From NCBI RefSeq assembly GCF_030250645.1, contig NZ_JASSVS010000003.1, forward strand, positions 310,001-374,000: a stretch of 64,000 nucleotides of DNA, written 5' to 3'. Both the position numbers and the translations under genes were made by a program. Below are positions 18,425 to 28,419 of this stretch, piece after piece. The notes under the pieces were generated by a model. The model ran no database searches. It saw nothing but the letters and a program-made list of their open reading frames with translations, and was not told where the DNA came from. Source of the DNA: Marinobacter azerbaijanicus (GTDB lineage Bacteria > Pseudomonadota > Gammaproteobacteria > Pseudomonadales > Oleiphilaceae). Each line of letters begins with the position of its first letter. The first letter of the stretch is position 1.

Positions 18425-18533
18425 TGAACGGGGCGGAACAGGCTTCAGAAACACGCTGTGAATACGTCCCTGTACGCTCGGCTCCGCCATCCATGGCTCC
18501 GCACGGTTTCTGAAGCCTGTTCCGCCCCGTTCA
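18425..18533 (+). repeat. structured palindromic repeat, copy A
   Basis: A 109-bp element whose 28-nt arms (18425-18452 and 18506-18533; left arm begins TGAACGGGGCGG) are perfect reverse complements. The 53-nt core starts ACGC. Hairpin 1 is TAC-GTCCCT-GTA, preceded by the bulge GTGAA. Hairpin 2 is GCC-ATCCAT-GGC. The element begins 30 nt after the stop of the 88-residue gene and lies between convergent genes. There is no open frame and no T-run, so it is not a standard terminator. Confidence 0.88.
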
Positions 18534-18620
18534 CGGCAAGTCCGTGCAGCCCGCCGCGCGTATTTTGGAAGAGTGAATAAGTGTCCCCACCCCTGGCAGT
18601 TTCTGACAGAGCAAGCTGAT

Positions 18621-20297
18621 TCAGGCCTGCTGAGCGCCAGTCTGATGCAGTTTCAGTACCGCATCTGCCATCTGATCCAGAATTTTGATTTCGTCCTGAA
18701 TCCCTTCTTCCGCTGATAGTTCCCGCTGCTCTTTCAATATGTCTGCCAGGATTTCTTTTGTGGTCAACGGATTGGCCAACACTACCCTGAAAACGATGCA
18801 GGGGAAGTTGAAGTAGCGTGCCGGCTCCAGTCGCGTCCGGGAGACGAATGCCTTGCCCCGTTCACGCTGGGTTTTCTGCAGAAACTTGGTGATTCGGTTC
18901 AGGGAGGTGTTCAGCCGTTCGACCTGCAGGGAGTCAGCCACAGAGAGTGCTTGCTGCACCTTTTCCGGACAATAACGGTAAGTGAGAATGTTGAGCTCGG
19001 GCCTGGTGATCAGTTCGAAATCCGGCTCTGCATTGATCATTTCCGCGAAGGTTTTCGCCTTGTCGATGCCCTGGTCGATAAGTATTTCGTACCCCTCCCG
19101 CGCAAGGATTCTCAGCCCTGACTGGATCAGCATGGACATACCCGGCCTGGAGCCTTCCAGTGTGGTGCTGCCCAGGTCACGGGAGCCCTTACGGATGATG
19201 TACTGGGCGTGATGCTCAACAGCGCTTGCCAGGCTCGGATCCCGGAATACCACAAGTCCCACGCCCATGGGTACATAGAGTTGCTTGTGGGCATCGAAGG
19301 TGACCGAGTCTGCCTTTTCGATGCCCCTCATCAGGTGCCGGTGTGTGCGGGAGAACAGTGTTGGCCCGCCCCATGCCGCGTCCACGTGGAAGTGGGCGCC
19401 GAATTCCCGGGCAATGTCTGCCATGGCGTCCAGTGGGTCGACGTTACCCGTTTCGGTGGTGCCGGCGATGCCGCAAATGGCCATGACCCGGATCTTCTGG
19501 CGATGCAGTTCAAGGCACTTCTCCCTGAGTGCGTCGGTATTGATGCGATTGTCGTCATCGGTGTCGACCGGCACCAGGAAATCCCGGCCAAGGCCCAGCA
19601 CATCGGCGGCTTTGCGCAGAGAATAGTGACCACGACGGGAGACCAGTATGGCGGCGCCTTCGCAGCCGTAGTAACGCAGGGCGCGGAACAGACCTTCCTG
19701 GTGAATGCCGCGGAAGCTGCCCTCGGCGGGAAAAGCGTTGTTGCGCGCCACCCAGAGTGCCGTCAGATTGGCGACGGTGCCGCCTGAACACATGGCACCC
19801 AGGGCATGGCGGGGGTCGTGCATCCACTTGCGGTAGAAGGCGCCGTCCTGTTCGTAGACCAGCCGGTGGATCATGCCCAGCACCTGGCGCTCCATGGGGG
19901 TGAAGGCCTTGGAGGTTTCGGTTTTGACCAGGTTCTGGTTGAGGGCAATCATGATCTTGGACAGCGGCAGCATGAAATAGGGCAGTGCCGATGTCATGTG
20001 GCCGATAAAGCTTGGCGAGGCGGTGTGTACTGAATTTGCCACCAGCTTGTCGAGCAGGAACTGGGCCTGTTCTGATACGAATATGGGCTTTTCGGGGATG
20101 GCATAGTCCGAGAAGTCTTTCTCGACTTCGGAAAGATCCCTTTCGACCGCAACAATGTGTTCCTGGAGGAATCCGGCAAGGTTACGGGATATGTTCTGGT
20201 CAATCCGACTCAGGGTGGATTCAGGTGCCTCGGGCACAGTGAACACACGGTACATCGCCTCGACTGAGGCCTGGGCGGATTTTTTCTTTCCGGTCAT
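18621..20297 (-). CDS. panP: pyridoxal-dependent aspartate 1-decarboxylase, PanP-type
   Basis: A 558-residue PLP-dependent group II decarboxylase. The cofactor lysine is in DAHKQLYVPMG (about residue 336), the aspartate that binds the PLP ring nitrogen is in HVDAAWGGP, and CSGGTVANLTALW is typical of the glutamate decarboxylase clan. Overall it looks like the PanP branch (aspartate to beta-alanine, replacing PanD) rather than GadB. Beta-alanine feeds pantothenate and CoA synthesis, which fits coaD and coaBC elsewhere in the window. The ATG at 20297 is preferred to a GTG at 20306. Substrate choice is inferred. Confidence 0.78.
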   Translation of the reverse strand: MTGKKKSAQASVEAMYRVFTVPEAPESTLSRIDQNISRNLAGFLQEHIVAVERDLSEVEKDFSDYAIPEKPIFVSEQAQFLLDKLVANSVHTASPSFIGHMTSALPYFMLPLSKIMIALNQNLVKTETSKAFTPMERQVLGMIHRLVYEQDGAFYRKWMHDPRHALGAMCSGGTVANLTALWVARNNAFPAEGSFRGIHQEGLFRALRYYGCEGAAILVSRRGHYSLRKAADVLGLGRDFLVPVDTDDDNRINTDALREKCLELHRQKIRVMAICGIAGTTETGNVDPLDAMADIAREFGAHFHVDAAWGGPTLFSRTHRHLMRGIEKADSVTFDAHKQLYVPMGVGLVVFRDPSLASAVEHHAQYIIRKGSRDLGSTTLEGSRPGMSMLIQSGLRILAREGYEILIDQGIDKAKTFAEMINAEPDFELITRPELNILTYRYCPEKVQQALSVADSLQVERLNTSLNRITKFLQKTQRERGKAFVSRTRLEPARYFNFPCIVFRVVLANPLTTKEILADILKEQRELSAEEGIQDEIKILDQMADAVLKLHQTGAQQA

Positions 20298-20423
20298 AGG
20301 TGCCACACACTATCAGTGGTCATTCGCAAAGCCTGTCCCGGGCGTTCCGTTCTCCCTGAGGGGGCGTAGTATACGGTGTCGTGAAACCATACGCTACAGC
20401 ATGGCCCCTGCCTGGTGGGAGGG

Positions 20424-20765
20424 TCAAAGTATCTCCCGGTGTACGTCCAGTATGGCAGCGTCAACGCGTTCCTGTATGGCTTTTTCGACCTGGTCCAGGC
20501 GCTGGGATATCTGCTGGGAACTTTCACCGAGGGCGGCGATGGTCCAGGTGGCGCAGTCCAGGGCATCCTGGTCGGCGGTCTCGGCGACGGCCAGGTCGGG
20601 TTCTTTGCCCCAGACGGCTTTCATGGCGGTGAAGGCTTTGCGTTTGGCTTTGAGGTCTTCGCAGGCGTAGAGCTGGAAGTGCAGGGTCAGGATGCCCACG
20701 TGCGGGGTGATGACTGGCTGCTGGGGGGTGCCCTGGTTCAGGAGTTTTCTCAGTGCTTCAGACAT
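20424..20765 (-). CDS. DUF503-type protein
   Basis: A 113-residue protein matching the DUF503/YlxP-like pattern: an opening strand HVGILTLHFQLYACEDLKAKR (Val-Gly, then a basic helix) and a central DLAVAETADQDALDCATW. Its function is not known. The true start is taken as the ATG at 20765 (MSEALRKLL); the frame stays open upstream into repeat copy B but has no support there. It is followed by panP on the same strand after 126 bp. Confidence 0.68.
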   Translation of the reverse strand: MSEALRKLLNQGTPQQPVITPHVGILTLHFQLYACEDLKAKRKAFTAMKAVWGKEPDLAVAETADQDALDCATWTIAALGESSQQISQRLDQVEKAIQERVDAAILDVHREIL

Positions 20766-20791
20766 CTTTATGCTTCCGGCTTTTGGTGCTG

Positions 20792-20904
20792 GAACCGATG
20801 GGGGAGGCCTTTCCAAAACACGCTCCTTCGGCCCATCCCTGGGGCGCTTGGGCTCCGCCATCCATGGCTCCGCACAGTTTTGGAAAGGCCTCCCCCACCG
20901 GTTC
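20792..20904 (+). repeat. structured palindromic repeat, copy B
   Basis: A 113-bp element with 28-nt arms at 20792-20819 and 20877-20904 (left arm begins GAACCGATGGGGG), differing at one position. The 57-nt core keeps the opening ACGC and hairpin 2 (GCC-ATCCAT-GGC). Its hairpin 1 is GCCC-ATCCCT-GGGGC, and the usual GTGAATACG segment is replaced. It lies 60 nt beyond the acyl-CoA dehydrogenase stop codon and just upstream of the DUF503 gene. Confidence 0.85.
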
Positions 20905-20964
20905 GCGAACCTTTCAGGTGGAGTCCGCTTCGCCAGCCGATTTGTGTCGTCTGGTGATTCTTCT

Positions 20965-22668
20965 CTAGCCTACTACAGGCGTTGCCCGTTTGATAATGGC
21001 CGCCGGGTTGGTGCCTGAGGGCAGGTTGCCGTAGTTCAGGCCGCCGTTGTATTCCAGCCGTGACGCGCAGAAGGCGTCGGCCACCGCCGGGTCGGAGTTT
21101 CGGATCAGCAGGGAGGCCTGCATCAGCAGGGCCAGCCGGTCCACCAGGTTGCGGGCGCGGTATTCGAAGTCGCTGATGTCGGCGAAGTCGTTCTGCAGCT
21201 GCGCCAGGAAACGGTCGAAGCGGGCATCGCTGCCGCGGGCTTCGGCGGCTTCACTGAAGAAGGCGTCGAGGGTGTCCGGTTCTTTGTGCAGGGCGCGCAG
21301 GGTGTCCAGGCACTGGACGTTGCCGCTGCCTTCCCAGATGGCGTTGACCGGTGACTCGCGCAGTAGGCGAGGCATGATGCAGTCTTCCATCACGCCGCTG
21401 CCGCCGATGCACTCCATGGCTTCGTAGGCATGGTTGGGTGTGCGCTTGCAGATCCAGTATTTGCCCACGGGGGTGGCCAGTCGTGCCAGCAGACGTTCGT
21501 GTTCCAGGTGCTGGTTGTCCAGGGAGCGGGCGATGCGCATGGTATAGGCCAGTGCGGCTTCGCTTTCCAGGGCGAGATCGGCCAGTACGTTCTGCATCAG
21601 AGGCTGTTCGCTGAGGCGGTTGCCGAAGGCGCTGCGATGGTGGCAGTGGTGGCTGGCCTGGGCCAGGGCCTGTCGCATGCCGGCAGAGCTTCCGATCATG
21701 CAGTCGAACCGGGTCATGGCGACCATTTCAATGATGGTGGGTACGCCACGGCCCTCTTCGCCGACCATCCAGGACAGGGCTCCCCGCAGTTCGGCTTCGC
21801 TGGAGGCGTTGGCGATGTTGCCCATCTTGTTTTTCAGGCGCTGGACCTGCCAGGGATTCTTGCTGCCGTCCGGACGCCACCGTGGCATCAGGAAGCAGGA
21901 AAGACCGCTTTTGGTCTGGGCCAGTACCAGGAAGGCGTCGCACATGGGGGCCGACACAAACCACTTGTGGCCCACGAGCTCGTAGGCCTGGCCAGGGCCT
22001 TCGGCACCAATCGCATAGGCGCGGGTGGTGTTGGCCCGAACGTCACTGCCTCCCTGTTTTTCGGTCATCGCCATACCGATGGTGACGGACTGTTTTTCGC
22101 TGTCCGGCACGTTGCGCGGGTCGTAACTGTTGGCGAGGATCTTGTCTTCCCAGATGGCGGCCAGTTCCGGCTGTTTGCGGATCGACGGGACCGCAGCAAA
22201 GGTCATGGTAATGGGGCAGCAATGGGCTGCCTCCACCTGGGAATGCATGTAGTACTTGGCGGCCCTCGCAACATGAGCGCCCTTTCCGGGGTTGGCCCAG
22301 GGGCTGCTGTGAAGGCCGTTTTCCATGGCGGTGGCCATGAGCTGGTGGTAGGCAGGGTGGAAGTCCACCTGATCAATCCGGTGACCGAAACGGTCGTGGG
22401 TGTTGAATGCCGGTTTATTCTCGTTGGCGCGGAACCCCAGTTCAATGGTTTCCGCAGCGCCGGCCAGGGCGCCGAACTGCTTGAGGTCGTCCGTTGCCCC
22501 CGTTGCGCCTTCCCGGTTTACCGCTTCCTGCAGGGCCCGGTCCTGTTCAAACAGGTTGTAGTCCTCCAGGGCCGGGGGCTGGTTAAAAACCTCGTGGGTT
22601 ACGGCCAGATAACGGTCGTCACCGGAGGGCTGAGCTGCGTTCTGTTGCAGGGGCTGGCGGGCGTTCAT
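20965..22668 (-). CDS. acyl-CoA dehydrogenase, AidB-like
   Basis: A 567-residue flavoprotein of the acyl-CoA dehydrogenase superfamily, longer than the classical 380-400 residues and similar in size and layout to AidB. Landmarks are MAMTEKQGGSDVRANTT (about 210, FAD/substrate region), VGHKWFVSAP, and the C-terminal ECIGGSGVMEDCIMPRL (about 430). FAD-dependent oxidation or a DNA-protection role like AidB are both possible; the substrate is not readable. The ATG at 22668 has a strong AGGAGG ribosome site inside the end of tetR, 2 bp away, so the two are translationally linked. Confidence 0.85.
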   Translation of the reverse strand: MNARQPLQQNAAQPSGDDRYLAVTHEVFNQPPALEDYNLFEQDRALQEAVNREGATGATDDLKQFGALAGAAETIELGFRANENKPAFNTHDRFGHRIDQVDFHPAYHQLMATAMENGLHSSPWANPGKGAHVARAAKYYMHSQVEAAHCCPITMTFAAVPSIRKQPELAAIWEDKILANSYDPRNVPDSEKQSVTIGMAMTEKQGGSDVRANTTRAYAIGAEGPGQAYELVGHKWFVSAPMCDAFLVLAQTKSGLSCFLMPRWRPDGSKNPWQVQRLKNKMGNIANASSEAELRGALSWMVGEEGRGVPTIIEMVAMTRFDCMIGSSAGMRQALAQASHHCHHRSAFGNRLSEQPLMQNVLADLALESEAALAYTMRIARSLDNQHLEHERLLARLATPVGKYWICKRTPNHAYEAMECIGGSGVMEDCIMPRLLRESPVNAIWEGSGNVQCLDTLRALHKEPDTLDAFFSEAAEARGSDARFDRFLAQLQNDFADISDFEYRARNLVDRLALLMQASLLIRNSDPAVADAFCASRLEYNGGLNYGNLPSGTNPAAIIKRATPVVG

Positions 22669-22670
22669 GT

Positions 22671-23303
22671 CTACCTCCTGGTGCCAGTCAACCCCTGCAT
22701 GCAAAAGCAAATGATGGAGTCGACCAGCGGGTCATGGTCGTTGGTCTGCGCCTGTTCTGCGGTGCCTGCCTGTGCAGGGGACAGAGGCCCCACCAGGCTT
22801 TCGGCAATAGCACCTACAAGGCAGGTACTGCTTTGTCTGGCATCCTGGTCCGGGAGGCTGCCCTCTCCGATTCCTTCACGGATGGCCTGTTCGAATAACC
22901 GGGCATAAGCGCGCCGGAACTTCAGGCGTTCTTCTTCAACCTTCGGGTCCACCGGCTCGGCGATCAGTGACCAGGCCATAACCGGGCCTCTCAGGGCCCT
23001 GTCTGCAAACTGGCGAAGGGCTGTCTCCAGCCGGATAACTGCGTTACCGGCTGTGCAGAGTGCTTCGGCAACCTTATCCACTTCCCGCTGCGTGGCGATT
23101 CTGAAGATCTCTGCAAACAGGTGTTCTTTGGACTCAAAGTGCCGATAGATTGTTCCCGTAGCAACGCCGGCACTGGCTGCAATTCGGGTTATCTGAGCGC
23201 TGCGGAAGCCGCTGTCTGCCACGCATTCATAGGTACATTGGATGATGCGCTCGCGGGCTTCTGCCTTGCGTTTGCGCATTTTTTCTGTTTCCCGGTATGC
23301 CAT
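22671..23303 (-). CDS. TetR-family transcriptional regulator
   Basis: A 210-residue regulator with an N-terminal TetR helix-turn-helix (about residues 12-58), containing ITRIAASAGVATGTIYRHFESKEHLF. The variable C-terminal domain is presumed to bind a ligand. It is the first gene of a two-gene unit with the acyl-CoA dehydrogenase (2-bp gap), so it probably represses that unit, with an acyl-CoA or related compound as inducer. A short inverted repeat, TGAAT-N4-ATTCA, lies 20 bp before the start codon and could be its operator. Confidence 0.87.
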   Translation of the reverse strand: MAYRETEKMRKRKAEARERIIQCTYECVADSGFRSAQITRIAASAGVATGTIYRHFESKEHLFAEIFRIATQREVDKVAEALCTAGNAVIRLETALRQFADRALRGPVMAWSLIAEPVDPKVEEERLKFRRAYARLFEQAIREGIGEGSLPDQDARQSSTCLVGAIAESLVGPLSPAQAGTAEQAQTNDHDPLVDSIICFCMQGLTGTRR

Positions 23304-23322
23304 GCGGGTTCCTTATAAGCAG

Positions 23323-23336
23323 TGAATCATTATTCA
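23323..23336. promoter_or_regulatory. candidate TetR operator before the tetR-acyl-CoA dehydrogenase unit
   Basis: TGAATCATTATTCA is an inverted repeat with 5-bp arms and a 4-bp spacer, placed 20 bp upstream of the tetR ATG in an AT-rich stretch. The position suits autorepression. The arms are short, so chance cannot be excluded. Confidence 0.4.
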
Positions 23337-23407
23337 TTCTTTGTGTCAATCAGTTGGCATGCACAGTCTGCTTGATATTTTTCTTTTTAAACAGTGCCAT
23401 GGAAGAG

Positions 23408-23427
23408 ATTACAAAAAATTACAAAAA
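23408..23427. repeat. 10-bp direct tandem repeat
   Basis: ATTACAAAAA occurs twice in a row in the 269-bp gap between tetR and the SutA-like gene, an A-rich patch in otherwise GC-rich DNA. It may be a bendable or protein-binding stretch upstream of the SutA-like gene. No function is evident. Confidence 0.5.
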
Positions 23428-23572
23428 AGGTGTTGTGTGGAAATAGCGTTGCAACCGAAAGCGGATTATAAAGACGCCAAGGCGGGATGGAAGGCTCACC
23501 CGCCGAGATGGAGCGGCCCGCTTGAACAGGCTTGGTGCGCTCATTGTGCTGTTTTCGTTGATGGAGAAAATC

Positions 23573-23794
23573 ATGAGTGAATTCGACGAAAGCAATCTGG
23601 AGCATTCCGGTAGCTGGACACATGATCGTGAAGATACGCATTCGATTGCCGGACGTGCGCGCATTCGTGCCCAGCTTCAGCAGGATATCGAATCGTTTCT
23701 GAGCCAGGGTGGCAAAATTCAGGAAGTTGATACGTCATTCTGTTCGGATTCCTCCCGTAAAGTGGATGTTGGTTTCAACAATCGCTCTCTCTGA
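23573..23794 (+). CDS. small SutA-like protein
   Basis: A 73-residue polar protein starting MSEFDESNLEH. Its C-terminal half (RIRAQLQQDIESFLSQGGKI, then QEVDTSF) resembles the helix plus FLxxGGKIQEVxPN segment of SutA, a small RNA-polymerase-binding regulator of slow-growing Pseudomonas. The long acidic N-terminus of SutA is much reduced here, so the match is partial and recalled from memory. The ATG at 23573 is preferred; the frame opens further upstream without support. A hairpin terminator follows 10 bp after the stop. Confidence 0.6.
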   Translation: MSEFDESNLEHSGSWTHDREDTHSIAGRARIRAQLQQDIESFLSQGGKIQEVDTSFCSDSSRKVDVGFNNRSL

Positions 23795-23803
23795 GGTTTC
23801 AGA

Positions 23804-23835
23804 CCGCAGCCCCTACGGGGGTTGCGGGCTTTCTG
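23804..23835 (+). terminator. Rho-independent terminator after the SutA-like gene
   Basis: A GC-rich hairpin, CCGCAGCCCC-TAC-GGGGGTTGCGG (23804-23827, with a small mismatch), is followed by GCTTTCT. It stands 10 bp after the stop codon at 23794. The T-run is short but the position is right. Confidence 0.65.
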
Positions 23836-23977
23836 CCATCGTCGTTTTACGGTTGTTTTGACGCCGGTCTCACAGTCCTGTTCCGCATTCCTCTATGCTG
23901 TCCTGAGGCAGGATAGCCCGTTCTGTCTCTCATGACCGTTACTTGCGCCACATTTGACCCGTAAACAGGCTTTATTC

Positions 23978-25006
23978 ATGAAAGGAATCCTTCGATACGC
24001 AACAGTGGCCCTCCTTGTCATGGCAGGTGTTTTTGCTGGTACGGTTATCCTCCTGGGTGATGAGCCGGCAGGACCGTCCGGTGACGCTGCCACGAGTCAC
24101 ACGTCGGTCGGGGTGGTGCCAGAGCAGGACCTGGCAAAAGTGGGGCAGGCACCCTCAGCGTTGGTGGGAAAAGCCAGCGTCGCGGTACCGGAGGGGTTGC
24201 CGGCGTCACTGGCGGGAACCACCCCACCTGATGGCTGGGCCAGAACAGATAGTCATGGTTCCCTTGTTCCCACTCCGCAGTTACGACAGCTGTTCGAGTA
24301 TTATCTCGCTGCTTTGGGGGAAGAGACGCTGCCCCAACTGGTTGCGCGCATACAGCAAGTGCTTGAGCAGCTTGAAGAGCCGGCTCGCTCTGACGCTATG
24401 GCCATACTGGGAGACTACCTGGATTACAAGCTGGCGCTGGGCGAACTGGAGGCTTCCTATGGCAATGCTGTAAGTCTTGATGCCGGGGAAATGCAGCGAC
24501 GCATGGAGGAAATCCGTGCGTTGCGACGTACCTGGATGGATGCCCGGACCGCCAATGCCTTTTTTGCCAACGATGAAGCCCTGGACCAGTTCCAGGTCGA
24601 GAAATTACGTATCAGAACTGACCCCTCCCTGTCTGATGAGGAGCGGCAGCAGTCGCTGGCGCGTGCCGAGCAGGCATTGCCGGCGCCGGTACGCGAGGCG
24701 CGCCGGGAAACACGCAAGTTCAGTGACTACCAGCAGGCCCGTTCAGAATTTGCTGATGACCCAGAGGCGCTGCGGGCCTGGCGTGAGAAACGCTTTGGGG
24801 AAGAAGGCGCGCGGCAGCTGGAAAAAGTGGAAGCCGAGCAGCGGGCCTGGGAAAACAGGTGGCAGGCCTACAGTCAGGAACTGGCGGAGCTGGAAGATCT
24901 GGGGCTTGTGGGGCCTGAGCGTGAGGCCGCCATCGATCTGCTCAGGGATGAGTATTTCGAGGGTGCGGAAAAGCTGCGGGCGGAAGCCCTCGACTCTATC
25001 CGGTAA
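23978..25006 (+). CDS. lipase chaperone (lipase-specific foldase, Lif)
   Basis: A 342-residue protein with one N-terminal membrane anchor (about residues 3-22) and a Pro/Ala/Gly-rich linker to about residue 85. An all-helical periplasmic domain follows, with many ERR/QLEE heptad-like stretches. The Lif signature Rx1x2FDY(F/C)L(S/T)A is present as LRQLFEYYLAALGEETLPQ. These foldases help secreted lipases fold in the periplasm. They are normally encoded directly downstream of their lipase, but here neither neighbour is a lipase. The ATG at 23978 is chosen over a TTG at 23954. Confidence 0.84.
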   Translation: MKGILRYATVALLVMAGVFAGTVILLGDEPAGPSGDAATSHTSVGVVPEQDLAKVGQAPSALVGKASVAVPEGLPASLAGTTPPDGWARTDSHGSLVPTPQLRQLFEYYLAALGEETLPQLVARIQQVLEQLEEPARSDAMAILGDYLDYKLALGELEASYGNAVSLDAGEMQRRMEEIRALRRTWMDARTANAFFANDEALDQFQVEKLRIRTDPSLSDEERQQSLARAEQALPAPVREARRETRKFSDYQQARSEFADDPEALRAWREKRFGEEGARQLEKVEAEQRAWENRWQAYSQELAELEDLGLVGPEREAAIDLLRDEYFEGAEKLRAEALDSIR

Positions 25007-25098
25007 CAGTGTCGTCATCTCGTGGTGGTAGCCTGAACCACCGGATCAGCGGCAGGCCCTGCCCCCGTTGCTTGCGGGCGTGTATGATGGGGTGCTGA

Positions 25099-26172
<1,074 letters not shown>

Positions 26173-26231
26173 CAGGCCATAGCCACAACCAGGGCGCTGT
26201 ACCGGCACCCTGACAATGGAAGCAGTAAGCA

Positions 26232-28373
26232 ATGAGTACCGAATCCGCAAACAACCTGAAGGCTGTCGATACCCAGAATGTGCCAGCTCCGGTGGAAGTA
26301 CCGGCGCCTGGTACCGACGTTGATGTGGCAGCCCAGGAAAACTATTTCAATCGTGAGTTGAGTCAGCTGCAGTTCAACTACCGTGTGCTCAAGCAGGCCC
26401 TGGATACCACGCATCCACTGATCAACCGGTTGATGTTCTGCTGCATTTTCAGCAGCAACATGGACGAGTTTTTTGAGATCCGTGTGGCCGGCCTGCGACA
26501 GCAGATCAAGTACGGACGGGAAACGCTGGGCTCTGACGGCATGATGCCGGAGCAGGTGCTGGGTGAGATCAGTCGGGTGGCCCACGAGTACATCCGGGAA
26601 CAGTACGACATTCTTAACAATGTACTGATTCCCGAGATGGAGCAGGAGAATATTCACTTTGTCCGGCGCCGTGAGTGGACGCAGGCCCAGGCAGACTGGG
26701 TACGTCGCTACTTCGACGAGGAAATCCTGCCGGTGGTCAGCCCGATCGGTCTTGACCCGTCACACCCTTTTCCACGGCTGGTGAACAAAAGCCTGAACTT
26801 CATTGTCGAGCTGGACGGCAAAGACGCTTTTGGTCGGGAAACCGGCATGGCCATTGTGCCAGCGCCGCGCTCGTTGCCGCGACTGGTGCGCCTGCCGGAC
26901 GATGTCTGTAATGGTGGTGATAACCTGGTGTTCCTGTCGTCAATGATTCACGCCCATACAGACGAGCTGTTCCCGGGGATGGAGGTGAAGGGCTGCTACC
27001 AGTTCCGTCTGACCCGCAATGCCGACCTCGAGCTGGAAGACGACCTCGAGGACCTTGCATCGGCCCTGCGTGGAGAACTGCTAAGCCGGCGCTTTGGTGA
27101 TGGTGTGCGGCTGGAGGTGGCGGATAACTGCCCGGAGGAGCTGGTCCACTTCCTGCTCCGTGAATTCGGGCTCACTGATCGGGATCTGTATCAGGTGCAT
27201 GGTCCGGTTAACCTCACCCGTCTGATGGCGGTAGGCGGACTGGTAGATCGTCAGGACCTGACCTATTCGGGGTTCTCGCCTTCAATCCCGCGCCAGATCC
27301 GTACGAAAGAGACCATGTTCGATGCCATTCGCAAGCGCCCGCTGCTGCTGTTGCATCCCTACGAAAACTTCAGCCCGGTGGTTGATCTGTTGCGTCAGGC
27401 CGCCAAGGATCCCCAGGTCCTGGCCATCCGCCAGACACTTTACCGCACCGGCGCCGACTCGGAAATTGTGGAAGCGTTGATGGATGCGGCCCGTCGTGGC
27501 AAGGAGGTCACCGCCATCATTGAGCTGAGGGCCCGTTTCAGCGAAGCGGAGAACCTTGAATTGGCCAGCCGCCTGCAGGAGGCCGGGGTTATCGTGGTTT
27601 ATGGCGTGGTGGGCTACAAGACTCACGCCAAGATGATCCTGATTGTGCGGCGGGAGGAAGGAAAGCTGCGCCGCTACGTGCATCTGGGCACGGGTAATTA
27701 CCACGCCGGTAATGCTCGCCTGTACACTGATTACAGTTTTATGACCTGTGATGAGTCCATTGGTGACGACGTCAACAAACTGTTCCAGCAGCTCACGGGA
27801 ATGGGCAAGGCACTGAAGATCAAGAAGCTGTTCCACTCTCCTTTTACCCTGCATAGCCGTTTGCTGGGGCTTGTGGACAGAGAAGCGGAACTGGGAGACA
27901 AGGGGCGCATCATTCTCAAGTTCAACGCCCTGACCGAGCGTGAGCTGATCAAGGCTCTCTACCGGGCCTCCCGGGCCGGTGTGAAAATTGACCTGATCAT
28001 CCGTGGTATCTGTTGCTTGCGACCCGAGGTGCCCGGGCTGTCGGACAATATCCGGGTAAGGTCCATCATCGGGCGGTTTCTGGAGCATACGCGGGTTTAC
28101 TATTTCGGCAACAACGGTCGGCCGGAGGTGTATGGCTCCAGCGCTGACGGCATGGAACGCAACCTGCTGAGCAGGGTGGAAACAGCCTTTCCAATTGAAG
28201 ACCCGGCCCTGATCGCGCGTATGCGTGAAGATCTGGATACCTACCTGGCTGACAATTGCCAGTCCTGGATCTTGCAGCCGGATGGCAGCTATATCCAGAA
28301 TCAGCCGGCGGAGGGTGAGGAGCGCTTCGCCTCGCAACTGGTCTTGCTTGAACGCCTGACTGGAAAATCATAG
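26232..28373 (+). CDS. ppk: polyphosphate kinase 1
   Basis: The 713-residue PPK1 polymerises the gamma-phosphate of ATP into inorganic polyphosphate, and runs in reverse. The N-terminal domain begins YFNRELSQLQFNYRVLKQAL, followed by FEIRVAGLRQQIKYG. The two phospholipase-D-like catalytic domains follow, with the autophosphorylated His expected in YKTHAKMILIVRRE and a second conserved His in VHLGTGNYHAGNARLYTDYS. Order hemB-ppk matches Pseudomonas. It belongs with PhoBR and Pit in the phosphate economy, though no Pho box is visible before hemB. Confidence 0.95.
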   Translation: MSTESANNLKAVDTQNVPAPVEVPAPGTDVDVAAQENYFNRELSQLQFNYRVLKQALDTTHPLINRLMFCCIFSSNMDEFFEIRVAGLRQQIKYGRETLGSDGMMPEQVLGEISRVAHEYIREQYDILNNVLIPEMEQENIHFVRRREWTQAQADWVRRYFDEEILPVVSPIGLDPSHPFPRLVNKSLNFIVELDGKDAFGRETGMAIVPAPRSLPRLVRLPDDVCNGGDNLVFLSSMIHAHTDELFPGMEVKGCYQFRLTRNADLELEDDLEDLASALRGELLSRRFGDGVRLEVADNCPEELVHFLLREFGLTDRDLYQVHGPVNLTRLMAVGGLVDRQDLTYSGFSPSIPRQIRTKETMFDAIRKRPLLLLHPYENFSPVVDLLRQAAKDPQVLAIRQTLYRTGADSEIVEALMDAARRGKEVTAIIELRARFSEAENLELASRLQEAGVIVVYGVVGYKTHAKMILIVRREEGKLRRYVHLGTGNYHAGNARLYTDYSFMTCDESIGDDVNKLFQQLTGMGKALKIKKLFHSPFTLHSRLLGLVDREAELGDKGRIILKFNALTERELIKALYRASRAGVKIDLIIRGICCLRPEVPGLSDNIRVRSIIGRFLEHTRVYYFGNNGRPEVYGSSADGMERNLLSRVETAFPIEDPALIARMREDLDTYLADNCQSWILQPDGSYIQNQPAEGEERFASQLVLLERLTGKS

Positions 28374-28419
28374 TTTCCTCGTCGCTTTTTGCCAGTTGTG
28401 CCGACGGTGGGGCGCTATC

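Noticed and set aside
18425..18533. Reading repeat A as an ordinary Rho-independent terminator
   Set aside because: The loop is 53 nt and no T-run follows on either strand; the same shape recurs with conserved core in four other places.
21430..22908. 492-codon open frame on the plus strand
   Set aside because: It is the antisense of the acyl-CoA dehydrogenase and tetR genes, with low-complexity Gly/His/Val-rich translation and no family motif; a shadow of GC-rich coding DNA.
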